The notes: generated by a model from the sequence alone, not told the origin. Counted from the stretch's first letter, positions 10,420 through 21,164 are shown. The stretch is DNA of 64,000 nt from Acanthacorydalis orientalis (GCA_034766995.1 CM068323.1:663036-727035); one strand, 5' to 3'. Numbers and translations are program-made.

Positions 10420-11206
10420 TTCATGCCGACGCCGAATGAAAACACTTGGAAAACGCCGGCGGAGAAATTTAAATATCCACGGCAATTCGCAGACTGCGCG
10501 GCAGCGATCGACGGAAAGCAGCGTATCACCGTGCTGTGTCCGATTCGAAGAGGCTAGAAATATTTGAATTATAAAGATTTACATTCACTAGGTCCACTCG
10601 CACTAGCGGATGCAGAATACAAATTTATCGGGACGGACGTAGGAGCGTACGGAGGAAACAGCGACAGGCAGTGTTTACTCGAAATCAACAATTGGAAAAA
10701 AGTCACGAGACCGAGCACTTTTCATAGCATCGGACAGCCCGTCGAGTGAAAATTCTCCGCTGCTTCCCTAACGTTATAGTCGGTGATGAAGCTCTCCCGC
10801 TGAAATCGTACTCACTTCGACCACACAGTAGACACATCGCCCTGCAGGAGATGAAAACAAGAAGATATTCGACTGTCGATCGACGAGAGCTCGACGGGTC
10901 GTTGAAAATGCGTTCGGCATTCACGCATCACGGCCGAGGGTGTTTCGCCGGCCTCCAGACATGCGACCGGAAACAGCTGAAAAACCGGTGCTTGCTGCGT
11001 TGTGGACAAGTAACATCTTCAGACGAAACGGAACAGCTTTGTCCGGGACGTCCGCCATGCAGAATTCGCACCGATTACGAAGAAATGCGTCCCGAGACGC
11101 AACGCATATTCGCGACCAATTTAGAGAATCTTTCACGTCTCCTGCTGGTCCCGTATCACGGCGAGCGGCCATGATTCGGCGACGACATAATCGAGATTCG
11201 AAATAA
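10420..11206 (+). pseudogene. PIF/Harbinger transposase, degenerate copy A
   Basis: Exon 2 of a Harbinger DDE transposase with many lesions. Matches to the better copy at 14200-15107 are AAAIDGKQ (first Asp), LNYKDLHSLGPLALADAEYKF (second Asp), IGTDVGAYGG, NVIVGDEALPLKSYSLRPHSR and, near the C terminus, SRDATHIRDQFRESFTSPAG. The frame is broken by stops and shifts near 10557, 10749 and 10950, and the catalytic Glu region is scrambled. The region after the stop (11517-11826) matches the 3' flank of the other copy, so the order transposase then element end is conserved. Non-functional. Confidence 0.82.
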
Positions 11207-11220
11207 TTTCCATATACAAA

Positions 11221-11265
<45 letters not shown>

Positions 11266-11458
11266 CGCTTAATTAATAATTCTTAGTATTAAAAATTGTA
11301 ATTCGTAAAAATAACACTTTTTCTTTCAGATTCTAATTTTTTAAAATATTCATTTTAACTTTTATATGTATTTCATATTTTTTCTTTCAGCAATAAGAAT
11401 TTTTTTTTATTTTTAGGATTAACAATATATGAATTTATGTACGTGTGTGCATGTGAAT

Positions 11459-11516
<58 letters not shown>
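11221..11516. repeat. Two (TA)n arrays in AT-rich DNA
   Basis: Arrays at 11223-11265 and 11461-11515, separated by AT-rich sequence without a gene. Confidence 0.9.
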
Positions 11517-11520
<4 letters not shown>

Positions 11521-11826
11521 GACTAATATAAATTCTTGTTTCATTTTAGTCTTAGGTTCAGCTAGAATGGGTTTAGCTTTTTGTTTTCGAGTTCATTTTT
11601 ATTTTTGATCTTTTTTATGTAAATTAACTTCTATTTCATTTTCAATAAAAAATAATTTATTATTTCAATTCATTTTCATTGAAATTTGTTTGTCTTTTTT
11701 TGTAAATAATTTGTTAATTAAAGTCAGGATTAGATTATGGTCGGTGGGTGAACCAATGAAAAGATAGCACTCACATTTAGTCCTTTCACGCGATATTACG
11801 TGACGTGTCGACAGTGTGCACGCGCC
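11517..11826 (+). mobile_element. 3' flank and terminal end of Harbinger copy A
   Basis: The sequence from about 11540 to 11740 matches the reverse complement of 14040-14170, which follows the transposase stop in copy B. It ends with a terminus-like GTGTGCACGCGCC at 11814-11826. This is followed by TTA and then the outer end of the next Harbinger copy, so two elements abut here. Confidence 0.55.
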
Positions 11827-11830
11827 TTAG

Positions 11831-12165
11831 GCCCCGTGCACACTATTGACACGTCACACACAATCACGTGATAAGAAATATGTGAGAGCTAATTTTACAT
11901 TGGTTCCAATGGTATCGGTGCACACTACTGACACGTCACGTATATCACGCCTGACACGTGTGGTACTTATCTCGACTAGTGTTGACACGTTCTCACATAT
12001 TTCTGTTTTTACAGATATTCCGTGACGTGATAACACTTTTGAATCAGTTGTCAATTGACATTTCAGTTTGAAAAGTTTCGAGATAAATTGAAAAGGTATC
12101 GATTTTAATTGAAAGTAACATAAAAATGTATTTTTTTTGTTTCATTGTAGTATAGTATAATATAT
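11831..12165 (+). repeat. Left long terminal inverted repeat of composite Harbinger element
   Basis: Starts GCCCCGTGCACAC and is the reverse complement of 15800-16146 for more than 300 bp with scattered mismatches. Shared landmarks include AATCACGTGATAAG, TTTTACATTGGTT, CGACTAGTGTTGACACG and TTTCTGTTTTTACAGATATT. Repeats of this length are long for the superfamily. No clean 3-bp target duplication is visible: TAG precedes the left end and TAT follows the right end. Confidence 0.88.
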
Positions 12166-12583
12166 AGTATAAATAATGTGACATATAGTATAATATGTAG
12201 TGTATATAATATGTAGTATAGCATAATATAACCTAATAAAAAAATTTCGTAATGTGTCGATTTATAAAATATGTCGATTTTAATTGTAAATAACATAATA
12301 ATGTGTATAATGTAATGTAATAATGTAATTTTTGTACTTTAACTAATAAATGGTGTATTTTGTTATTTTGTGTATTTTGTTAACTAAATTTTTACAACAA
12401 TGTTATTCATGAAAACCAGATGTTGCATAGTAATCGAATGGTCATAAGTAATAAGACCCTCAACTAGTGCACTTGTAACTTGTAAGTACTATCTATTTAT
12501 TACCACTATCTTGTACCTTCTTGTAACTTATTACCTACTATCTACTTACTATCACTATCTTGTATCTTATCAGTATCAGAAAA
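12166..12583. other. No gene; AT-rich spacer
   Basis: AT-rich sequence between the terminal repeat and the MADF gene. It would hold the promoter of that gene, but no specific motif stands out. Confidence 0.4.
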
Positions 12584-13751
12584 ATGGAAAATCTAATAGA
12601 AGCTGTACGTAGCAGAGTGTTTTTATACGACTTCCAGTCGCCGGACTACCGAGACGTCCGAATGCGAAACAACGCGTGGGAGCAAATAGGGAAGGAATTA
12701 AATATATGAATCGTATGTATTTTTTAATATTATTATATTTAATCATTTGTATATGAAAATTATTTCGAATCTCAATTATGTCCTCACCGTATCATGGTTG
12801 CTTACCATAGTACAGAGCCACACAGTTTGGGAATTGCCACAGACTGTTAAATTTTTCAGTCGACGTTTTCCAAATGTTTTCATTTGGCGTCGGCATGAAA
12901 ATTGGATTCAATATCTTCCAAACAGCCTCGCAAACAGTTATGACTATCGGTCTTACCGTGCTCAATCCCACGCGATAACTAAATGCAAAGCTTTTGAAAG
13001 AGTTTCCGGTGGCAAGAAATCTAAAAATAAAATATTCAATTTAAAAAGTTTTGTAAATAATGTTTATTTAACCTATTTACTTTTTTCAGCTCGAGAAGTG
13101 AAAGAAAAATGGGAGAAACTAAGATGTTATATAAACGCGCTAAGTCGGCGACGGCAGAAAAGCAGTGGAGATGCTGCACGGCGAATTATTTCGTGGAAAT
13201 TTGAGAAACAAACGTCTTTTCTGATGCCGTCAATTCATACCCGAAGGGCCATCACAAATATAAAAAATTCGAAGAATTCAACACCGCTCTCTACCTCTGT
13301 ACGTTCATCAACACCGGTGTATTGTACTTCGCCCTCTACCTCTGAGAGCGAAGCACATCATATAGTTGTCGATGATATCGACGTAGATGAAGAGCATTAC
13401 TTCGTCGAAGTAGCAGACAGAATCATCTTCGCCAAAGTACACCCAGTCGCGTCTACCAGCAGTCAGCAAGACAACAACACGAGCAACAAACAACACAGCA
13501 AAACAACACAAAACAATAATCAAACCATGTCGGAAATGCTAGAAGTCATGAAACAAAATGCGGCAAGGAGGCGGGAAAGACAGAATAAAAAAGACACAAA
13601 AAATGCATCGGACGAGATGGACGTATTTTTTTTGAGTTTGTCGAAAGCAGGGAAAACGTTACCTGCCAAGACGCAAATTAAAATTAAATTAGAAATAAGC
13701 AAAATGATATTCAATGAGCAAATCTTATCTTTAGAAAATAATAACCGATAA
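12584..13751 (+). CDS. MADF-BESS protein of Harbinger element (two exons)
   Basis: Exon 1 (12584-about 12707) encodes the start of a MADF (Myb/SANT-like) domain: MENLIEAVRSRVFLYDF, RMRNNAWEQIGKEL. Its frame meets a stop just before GTATGT, so the exact donor is unclear and this exon may be damaged. Exon 2 (13090-13751), after TTTTTTCAG, is open for 220 codons. It completes MADF (AREVKEKWEKLRCYIN), has an acidic middle (VVDDIDVDEEHYF), a Gln/Asn-rich stretch, and a C-terminal BESS motif (DVFFLSLSKAGKTLP, KLEISKMIF). Known Harbinger elements pair a Myb-like DNA-binding protein with the transposase, so this is probably that partner. The intron holds antisense transposase sequence. Confidence 0.82.
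12765..13007 (-). pseudogene. Internally deleted antisense transposase exon 2 inside the MADF intron
   Basis: On the minus strand the right part (12820-13007) matches the N-terminal half of transposase exon 2, including MPTPNENIWKT, and continues into the splice acceptor and intron seen at 15108. The left part (12765-12815) matches the transposase C terminus and its 3' flank, as in copy A after 11160. The middle, with the catalytic residues, is deleted. This shows that a complete exon 2 once lay in this MADF intron. Confidence 0.8.
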
Positions 13752-14199
13752 ATAAATAAAGTTAAGATAGTTGTTTTGCATTACATTTACCATAAACATT
13801 CTTGTATATACCAGATTAGTCCTCGCAAAAAAAAATTCTTCGCTACAAAAATCTGCATTAGCCATATGTAAAATATTTCAGTGAAACTTTATTTCAAATA
13901 TTTAAATGTATTCAGTTTTATCATTTATACATTTCTGTAAAGAAATAAAGGCAAAATTTCTTTCTTACTTTTTTTGTGATAAAATTTCACTGAATACTTT
14001 ACGTACGTTGCCGCTTCTACACCACGTTGAGGTTGCAGATATGTAGAAGACCTACCGACCCTAATCTAATCCTAACTTTAATTAAGAAATTATTTAATTT
14101 ACATAAAAAAAGATCATAAATAAAAATGAACTTAAAGACAAAAAGTTACACCTATTCTAGCTTTCATTTGTGATATGAAAGAAAAAATATGTCCTAATC
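13752..14199. other. No gene; junction between two Harbinger copies
   Basis: 13752-13800 matches the transposase donor side at 15240-15290. 14040-14190 matches the 3' flank of copy A in reverse. Between them lies an AT-rich segment whose ends (about 13868-13890 and 13986-14004) are inverted copies of GTAAA.TATT.CAGTGAAA, possibly a tiny foldback element. Confidence 0.5.
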
Positions 14200-15786
14200 T
14201 CAATTACGTCCTCGCCGAATCATTGTTTCTTGCCATAATACGGACCCGGCAGGAGATGTAAAATATTCTTTGAATTGGTCGCGAATATGTGTTGCATCAC
14301 GGGAGGGATTTCTTCGTATTTGATGTAAATTCTGCATTGCGGATGTTTCCGGACAAAGCTGTTCCGTTTCAGCCGAAGATGTTACTTCTCCACATGACGT
14401 GTTGTCAAGACAACGAGCAGCGAGCACCACTTTTTCAACAGTTTCCGGTCGCATGTCTAGAGGCCGACGAAATACCCTCCACCGTGATGCAAGAATGCCA
14501 AACGCATTTTCAACGACTCTCCGAGCTCTAGTCGACCGATAATTAAACATTTTTTGTCTTCATATCCTGCAAGGTGATGTCTACTATATGATCGAAACGA
14601 GTATGATTTCAGCGGGAAGGTTTCGTCTCCAACTATGACGTAGGGAAGCGGAGGAGAATTTTCACTCGACGGGTCGTCTGATTTTATGAAAAGTGCTTGC
14701 TCCTGCAACTTTTTCCCAATTGTTGAATTCGAATAGACACCACTATCACTACTTCTTCCATATGCTCCTACGTCTATCGCAATAAATTTATATTCTGCAT
14801 CCACTAGTGCGAGCAAAACTAGTGAACGGAAGCCTTTGTAATTAAAATATTTCGAGCCTCCTCGAATTGGACACTGCATGGCGATATGCTTCCCATCAAT
14901 TGCCGCCACACAATTTGGGAATTGCCACAGATTGTTAAATTTTTCAGCCGATGTTTTCCAAATTTTTCGTTTGGTGTCGGCATGAAAATCGAACTTAATC
15001 TTGTCCAAGTAGCATCGCAAACAGTTCTGGCTATCAGTCCTACAGTGCTAAATCCCATGCGATAACTGAATGCAAAGCTCTCGTAACAGTTTCCGGTGGC
15101 AAGAAATCTAAAAATAAAATATTCAATTTAAAGTTTTGTAAACGGCAGAAAAAAGTGGAGATGCTGCACGGTGAATGTCGCATTTTACAGTCGCTGACAG
15201 TGAAGTATAACATATAGTCGTAGCATTACAAGAAAATTATAAATAAATAAATTAAGACAGTTGTTTCGTGTTGAATTTACTTTAAACACAGGGCGAGTTT
15301 TTCTTCCGTACCGATGGCTTCTCGCATTTGCGTGTTCTCGGATCTTATATCCTCTTCGATAAGGCCACGTAGGTACTCGAACTTCTCTTTCGACATATTG
15401 AAGTACATCTCGTACCGATCGGGGTGCTCTTGAATCTCGTTCACAAGGCGATGGAACTCGCCCTTTTCTTTTATTTTTAAATTTAGGTCATGAATCCACA
15501 TTCTTTTCCTATGAATTTGATTATGAGCTATCACAGTACAAATACATGCTACTTCTTCATCGAACTCAGAAGGACTACTTGTTTCGTTCTCCGTTATAAT
15601 TTCAATAATAAAATCAATGAAGTCTGATAGTGGCGCGCAAACACAAGTCTTGTGCAAACACAATTGTGTGCACGCGGCTGCGCAATACAAAATGTGACGT
15701 TTACGCGTGATGATAGTGTGCAACCATATAACACGTGACGGGACATTTGGCTGCATGTCGCGCCGTGACATGTCAGTAATGTGCAC
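14200..15786 (-). pseudogene. PIF/Harbinger DDE transposase, copy B (two exons, frameshifted)
   Basis: Exon 1 (about 15690-15281) has the family N terminus: RMWIHDLNLKIKEKGEFHR, MYFNMSKEKFEYLRGLIEED, EEKLALCLK. The intron is 15280-15108 (GTAAAT...TTTTTAG); joining restores LKFLATGNCYESF. Exon 2 (15107-14200) carries ARTVCDATWTRLSSIFMPTP, PNCVAAIDGKHI (Asp 1), LLALVDAEYKF (Asp 2), GDETFPLKSY and RRVVENAFGILASRWRVF (Glu), so the whole DDE triad is present. Two single-base-type frameshifts, near 14963 and 14550, disable it. The intron holds a shrunken antisense remnant of MADF exon 2. Such transposases cut and paste their element with help from a Myb-like partner. The open frame extends upstream to 15786, but the true start is uncertain. 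Confidence 0.88.
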
Positions 15787-15799
15787 GGGGCTTTAATGT

Positions 15800-16146
15800 G
15801 ACATTATTTATATCATATATTATACTATACTATAATAAAATAAAAAAATACATTTTTATGTTATTTTCAATTAAAATCGACACATTTTCAATTTATCTCG
15901 AAACTTCAAACTGTAATGTCAATTGACAATTGATTCGAAAGTGTTATCACGTCACGAAATATCTGTAAAAACAGAAATACGTGAGAACGTGTCAACACTA
16001 GTCGAGATAGGAACCGTACATGCCAGGCGTGATGTGCGTGAAGTGACAGTAGTGTGCACCGATACCATTGAAACCAATGTAAAATTAGCTCTCACGTAGA
16101 TCTTATCACGTGATTGTGTGTGACGTGTCAGTAGTGTGCACGGGGC
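15800..16146 (-). repeat. Right long terminal inverted repeat of composite Harbinger element
   Basis: Reverse complement of 11831-12165, ending GTGTGCACGGGGC at 16146. Just inside it, at 15761-15791, is a second terminus (GTGCACGGGGC followed by TTTAA) belonging to the transposase-bearing copy. The right side therefore shows one element end nested within another. Confidence 0.88.
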
Positions 16147-16399
16147 TATATAGTATAGTATAATATAACCTAATAAAACAATTTGGTTCTCCTAGATGTA
16201 AAAATAACTTTAAAATAAATTAACAACACTGCTATTTATTAAAATATTTTTTGACAGTTATTATTATCAAATAATATAGAAAATCTTGATAGCGCCCAAC
16301 ACATTATTTCCAAAATCTAGGCAAAGGTGAACGTAGCAATATAAAGTTGTGAAACCGCTACGACATGATACCTAACATCTTGTAACGGTGCAATTCATA

Positions 16400-17180
16400 C
16401 AGAGAACAGTCGACGAAATACCCTGCACCGTGATGCGAGAATGCTGAACGCATTTTCAACGACTCTTCTAGCTCTCGTCGATCGATAATCGAAAATCTTT
16501 TTGTTCTCATCTCCTGCACGGTGATGTCTGCTATATGGTCGAAGTCAGTATGATTTCAGCGGGAAAGTTTCATCTCCGACTATAACGTAGGGAAGCAGCG
16601 GAGCATTTTCACTCGATGGGCTGTCTGGTGGTGTGAAAAGTGCTTCAGTCTTACAACTTTTTTCCAAGTAGAACTAGTGAACGGAAGCGATTATAATTAA
16701 AATATTTCGAACCTCCTCGAATCGGACATTGCATGGTGGTGCTTCCCATCAATTGCTGCAACGCGGTTTAGGAATTGATTTTTAAACACAATTTTTTTAA
16801 TTTTTTCAGCCAATATTTTCCAAATATTTTAATTTGGCACCGGGATGAAAACTGGATACAATCTCTTCCAAATAGCATCGTAAACAGATCTATCTCTCCT
16901 ACTGTGCTGAATTCCATGCGATAACTGAATTCAAAGCTCTTGAAAGTGTTTCCGTGGCAAGAAATCTAAAAATAAAATGTTCAATTTAAAAAGTTTTGTG
17001 AACGGCAGGAGAAGGTGGAGATGCTGCACAGCGAATGTCATATTTTACAGTCGCCTGAAGTTCGAGACGGAAATGTATTTTTTAATACTACCTCTACGTA
17101 CTCGAAAAACGACAACTAACATCAAGAACGTAAAGAATTCATCGAAAGATCTACATTCCACTTCGCACCAGCCGACTCAG
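16400..17180 (-). pseudogene. PIF/Harbinger remnant, copy C (transposase exon 2 with MADF scrap)
   Basis: The plus strand from 16400 to 16965 parallels 14460-15107 as antisense transposase exon 2, with large deletions and stops; the block around VIVGDETFPLKSY and the IDGKH region are still traceable. At 16960-16975 it passes the same splice acceptor. It then runs into a plus-strand scrap of MADF exon 2 (17005-17165), where TNIKNVKNSS corresponds to TNIKNSKNST in the intact gene. The order is that of the other copies. 16147-16399 holds nothing recognisable. Confidence 0.75.
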
Positions 17181-17189
17181 GTGGTGTTT

Positions 17190-17445
17190 GCCGGCTGCCG
17201 ATCGCTAGTTGTGTAGAAGCCTCTCCCTCGATGGTGATTTCGGTCGCGGCTGTTTCCTCTGCCCGTCTCGTGGGGATCCGCCATGTATCAATAGATTTTA
17301 GCTGGTGGATCCCCTGCGGGAATGTCGGGACAGCCGTAACGACCGATACGGGAGAGGCTGGCGGTGAAGTTGGCGCCGGATGTTGTGGCGCCACGTCGCC
17401 GCAGGTCTTCTGATGGGTCTTCATCCTCTTCAGAATAGGGTCCTT
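17190..17445. other. Unassigned GC-richer segment
   Basis: An antisense frame here (17454-17122) is Pro/Thr-rich with no recognised domain. The segment sits where an intron of the following P-like gene should be, but does not match the other P copy. Confidence 0.3.
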
Positions 17446-18345
17446 AGAAATCAACAGTAATATCTCTTAGAGATATTAGGAAAGAAATGCCAAACACGTC
17501 GAGTGCAGATAAATTTATGAAACTTTTAAAAGGAAAACAAAAATACATCTGTACTCAGAAACGTGTCTGTGCAAAAAATAAGAAAAATATAAAGACGTTG
17601 TTACGAAGCAGTGCAGATTTAACTTGACTTTTTTACTTGAATTTAATTTTCAAAGATCTTCCTGCTGCAGCCCGAATGTTGTTGGCCTCGCCGGTATTAA
17701 TTTTTCAAATTATTAAATGTTTACATTGTCGTTTATAAATTAATAAACACATGTATATTTTTTATAGCTTCGTGTCAGGGGTGTGGCACAGTCAGGCAGA
17801 CGGTGGACTGACGAAGAAAAGTTGTTGTGTTTGTCTTTCTGGAAAAGAAGCCCAAAAGGTTATCGTTTATTACGGAAATTAATTGCTTTACCATCGATCA
17901 ATAGTTTAAGGTCTCTTTTGAGGTTGATCCCTCTGAAACCAGGTGTGAACGACTACATCGTGTCGTACCTAACGAGCACGGTCAGTAATTTAAAGGTCCA
18001 CGACAACTTCTGATCATTGATGTTTGATGAAATGCCAATTCGTGAGGGGCTGCCGTATGACCAACGTGCTGATAGAATTACTGGGCAAGTTGACATGGAC
18101 ACCGGATTCATAGGGAAGGAATATGCAAATAGCGTTATGGTTTTCATGTTGCAAGGTGTGAGACGTAGGACGTTGTGCATAATTAAAGGTGTTTGCTTTA
18201 TCTCAATTCCATGGTACTGCAAACGTGAAAATCGAAAACTGGTAAATATAAGAAATAAAAAAGACAACTATCCAAATTAAATTAATCTTCACAGTTCGTA
18301 CATTCCTATATTATGATATTGCAGTTTCAAATTAATAAATCTGGG
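17446..18345 (+). pseudogene. P-superfamily transposase, internally deleted copy 1
   Basis: Related to P-element/THAP9 transposases. One exon (17446-17693) starts after TTAG and carries LRDIRKEMPNTSSADKFMKL and QKRVCAKNKKNIK; a TGA interrupts it near 17623. An intron at 17694-17767 (GTATTA...TTATAG) follows. The next exon has AQSGRRWTDEEKLLCLSFWK, RSPKGYRLLRKLIALPS, YIVSYLTSTVSNLK, MFDEMPIREGLPYDQRADRI and ANSVMVFMLQGVRRR. It then jumps directly to the C terminus (LCIIKGVCFISIPWYCKREN), omitting the whole core present at 46800-48300. The element end CATTCCTATA (18321-18330) is shared with the other copies. It resembles the deletion derivatives known for P elements. Confidence 0.82.
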
Positions 18346-19284
18346 GTTGTTTTTAGCTATTTCGATATTCCTAGACTTTTGAAAATCTTCAACAGAACGT
18401 GCTGTTCAGTTATTAAGTGTTGTTTATTTTTTATTAGTGTTTATTTATTTATTATTAGTTTTAATTATTTATGTCGAAATGGTCCGGCGGAATTAAATTC
18501 ACGCATGCATTCCGAAAATTTGTACAATCTAAATACAACTCGTCGCGCACGACAGCCGTCGTCCCGTTCTGCAAACAGTAATTTATCGAATCCGCGTGTT
18601 ACCGAAAATAAAATTTATTCGGTACTGTTAAGGTTGTTTAATATTACTCCGACGTTTGCTGTTTGTACTTGTATATTGGTACCGCGTATTCGGTGGCCAT
18701 GAAAAGAGCAATGTCTTCAGTTCAGATAGTACAGTCAAGTCTCATACCGATAATCACATGTTAAGTTGTACTGAAGATTTTTCACATTTAAAACGTTCTC
18801 TATAATTCGCCAAAGTGTTTTATTTACGCACAACACCTTCATCGTTAACAGGTACATCCAAATAATTCAGTAAATCGCAGTAATTTAATTGGTCGGAATG
18901 ATCCAGTCATTTAGACGAATACGGCGAACAGATGGACTCATGGTCAGGGCCAGCGTCGTCCAGAAATCTGCATTAATTCAATCGATCGAAGCAGCGCGTT
19001 CGTTCAGAACCGTTCAGCAGATTATGTCGGTGCCGTTTATCAAATCAGTCCGATAAATCAAACCGATGCAAGTGTTCAAACCCGTCCACCGTTTCGGATG
19101 AATTCGATCAATCACGTCATTCCGGTCAATATAAGTGATCCAGTAAAATCGGAATAACATGACCGGAGGGCAAATCGTTCCGTTCAGTCGAATGAATGCA
19201 GTCGGCGAAGTGGATCGATCTGATCGAAAACAAACTGTTACCCGAAATTGTATCACACAAAATCGAGACAAGAGACGTTATAAA
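18346..19284. other. No gene seen
   Basis: No recognisable coding sequence or repeat in this stretch on either strand. Confidence 0.4.
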
Positions 19285-19682
19285 AAGATCTGAAAATCAC
19301 TTCATCGCGAGTAGCAACAAGGTTCAAGATAGATTTTAATAAATCTGTAACCACCAGAACCATGCAAATATATAACGCTAGCTAGCCATAATGCTAGAGC
19401 AGCTAGGAAAAAACCATATGTTATTGAAATCAATAAAGGTAAGAGAATTAATTTTGCAAAAGACTGCCAGAACACAAATACGAATTTTTGGAAAAGTCAT
19501 CTTTTCTGATGAAAATAAATTTAATATTTTTCACTGCGACGGTCGAATATCTGTCTGACGAAAACCTAATACAGAATTGAATATAGAAAAATTGTCATCC
19601 ACTTTCAAACATGGGAGTCGGGTGTGGGGTTGCATGACAGCATCTGATTCGGAAGAGATTGTTATCATCGATGGGACTTAAT
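19285..19682 (+). pseudogene. Tc1-like transposase fragment
   Basis: Decayed Tc1/mariner-superfamily transposase. Readable blocks are ARAARKKPYVIEINKGKR and NFAKDCQ in one frame, then, after a shift near 19490, VIFSDENKFNIFHCDGR (with the first catalytic Asp region), RKPNTELN and TFKHGSRVWGCMTAS. An in-frame TGA replaces the Trp expected before RKP. The end at 19682 abuts Gypsy gag. Neither terminal repeat is visible. Confidence 0.78.
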
Positions 19683-20181
19683 TATTCGATTGATGATTTC
19701 ATCGATGAGATATCATCAACGTTTACAATTTGCACCTACTCCAACATTCAACACACAACGATTTAAATTTCAACCGAACAATCGCCCTACATTTAACAAT
19801 AATCCTTTTAGTAAACCAAACATTTCAAATTTTCAACAACGAAACAGAAATTTCGTGCAGACACCTAAATTCAGTCCCTCAAGACCTACATTTCATAGTA
19901 ACATAAACGATGGATCTCATGTTACGAGACATCCAACGCCAATGAACCAATTCAGACCAACAACTCCAAAAAAAAACATTTTCACCCAGGACCGATGGAT
20001 ACTAGTTCCGGAAATTCTAGATTCAAACCAAGACCATCATTTGTATCAGAGGAATTATTTAACCACCGAATAGACGACCAGAATCCTCATTCTAATCACT
20101 CTGAATTTCAATCCATAAACAGTACAGAGGAACAAACAATTGAATCCGACAATCCATACTACGATAATACTGAACACCTTT

Positions 20182-20195
20182 GGGATCGGTATAAT
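20182..20195. repeat. 14-bp target duplication, left copy
   Basis: GGGATCGGTATAAT, repeated at 20667-20680 around a non-LTR insertion. Confidence 0.8.
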
Positions 20196-20666
20196 GGTTA
20201 TGCTTATGTTTGAGAGGGGTGAAAGCTATCTTGTCTCCCGGAACTTACACTCGAGGTCCATTATGCCTTCCCTCGACTTGATCAAAACTACTCGGGAAGT
20301 CTCGCTTCCTTCCAGAAGCCAATCAGCCTGCCCGAGTTTATAGATCCCAGTCCGGCCGCGGCGAGGAAAAACTCCCCAAACCATCGTCGCCTTAAATTGA
20401 CCCATTCCGGACATTCCTCGAGGAGGTGAATGGGGGTCTCGTTGGCCCACACACACCATCTACACTTCCCGTCCGTCCTTCGGCCTTGTATATGTTCGTG
20501 GTAGCTTAATCTCCCGTGTCCTGTGACAATTCGCACCAGGAACCGGGAGGAGGATGTGCCACTTGTATAGATTCTCTTGGTCCAGTCCTTATTTGGAGCC
20601 TGGTCTAAGAGTACCTTGGATTGCCGACAACCGTCAATCTTTAGCCACCATTCTGAGTGTTCTGAC
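20196..20666 (-). mobile_element. 5'-truncated non-LTR element tail inserted in Gypsy gag
   Basis: The minus strand encodes the C-terminal end of a non-LTR pol. After an RNase-H-like region it has RFLVRIVTGHGRLSYHEH and the zinc-type cluster CRWCVWANETPIHLLEEC, then WVNLRRRWFGEFF. This is typical of R1/I-like elements, which end in a CCHC-type motif of this form. A perfect 14-bp duplication flanks the insertion, and excising it restores the gag frame (EHLWDRYN then QPNYYN). No poly-A tail is present. Confidence 0.8.
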
Positions 20667-20680
20667 GGGATCGGTATAAT
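20667..20680. repeat. 14-bp target duplication, right copy
   Basis: Second copy of GGGATCGGTATAAT. Confidence 0.8.
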
Positions 20681-20840
20681 CAACCCAATTATTACAATTT
20701 CAGTGATTATCAAAGTAAGCCTAATCACATAGAGACTTCATCAGAACCCGAGATAAATTTTATTTCGGTCCATCACAAAACCAATCCGACGTATTATCTC
20801 TTAAAAACATACATACCGATTTACCATATATATATATATA

Positions 20841-21160
20841 TGGAGACTTATCGCCGGGCGATCAGTCCCCTAATTGTTATTCGCGCGAGGACGAGGATCG
20901 TGTGAGTGCAGGGTCTTAATGAACGAAAACGTTGATAATAAAAAATGGTTTATTGCTAAAATACACACCAGAAGCTAGAGACCACACGTGTGGCGGATTC
21001 CAATCTGGCGAGCCGAGAGCGAGGCGCGTGCTGCTCGTTAAGCGGGCTAGACGGAACTGGTCTTCTCGACGCCCCCGCTTCCTATAGCGAAGATGGCGCG
21101 TGGTACCAGTGTCTGTTTACGCCGCCCTCTAGCGACGCTCGCAGGTGGCGGCGAAGCCCC

Positions 21161-21164
<4 letters not shown>
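20841..21164 (-). mobile_element. Solo LTR of Gypsy-like family X inserted in a TA array
   Basis: 324 bp with TG...CA ends on both readings; as a minus-strand LTR it reads TGTAGGGGCTTCGCC to GTCTCCA. It matches the LTR split over 44628-46462: same ends, shared ATCGCCGGGCGATCAG block, and a downstream block with GCGAGGACGAGGATCGTGTG. TA repeats lie directly on both sides, so the target was a TA run. No internal element sequence adjoins it, hence solo. Confidence 0.82.

Noticed and set aside
15277..15786. Considered as a stand-alone host gene
   Set aside because: Its blocks are the N terminus of the Harbinger transposase and it splices in frame to 15107.
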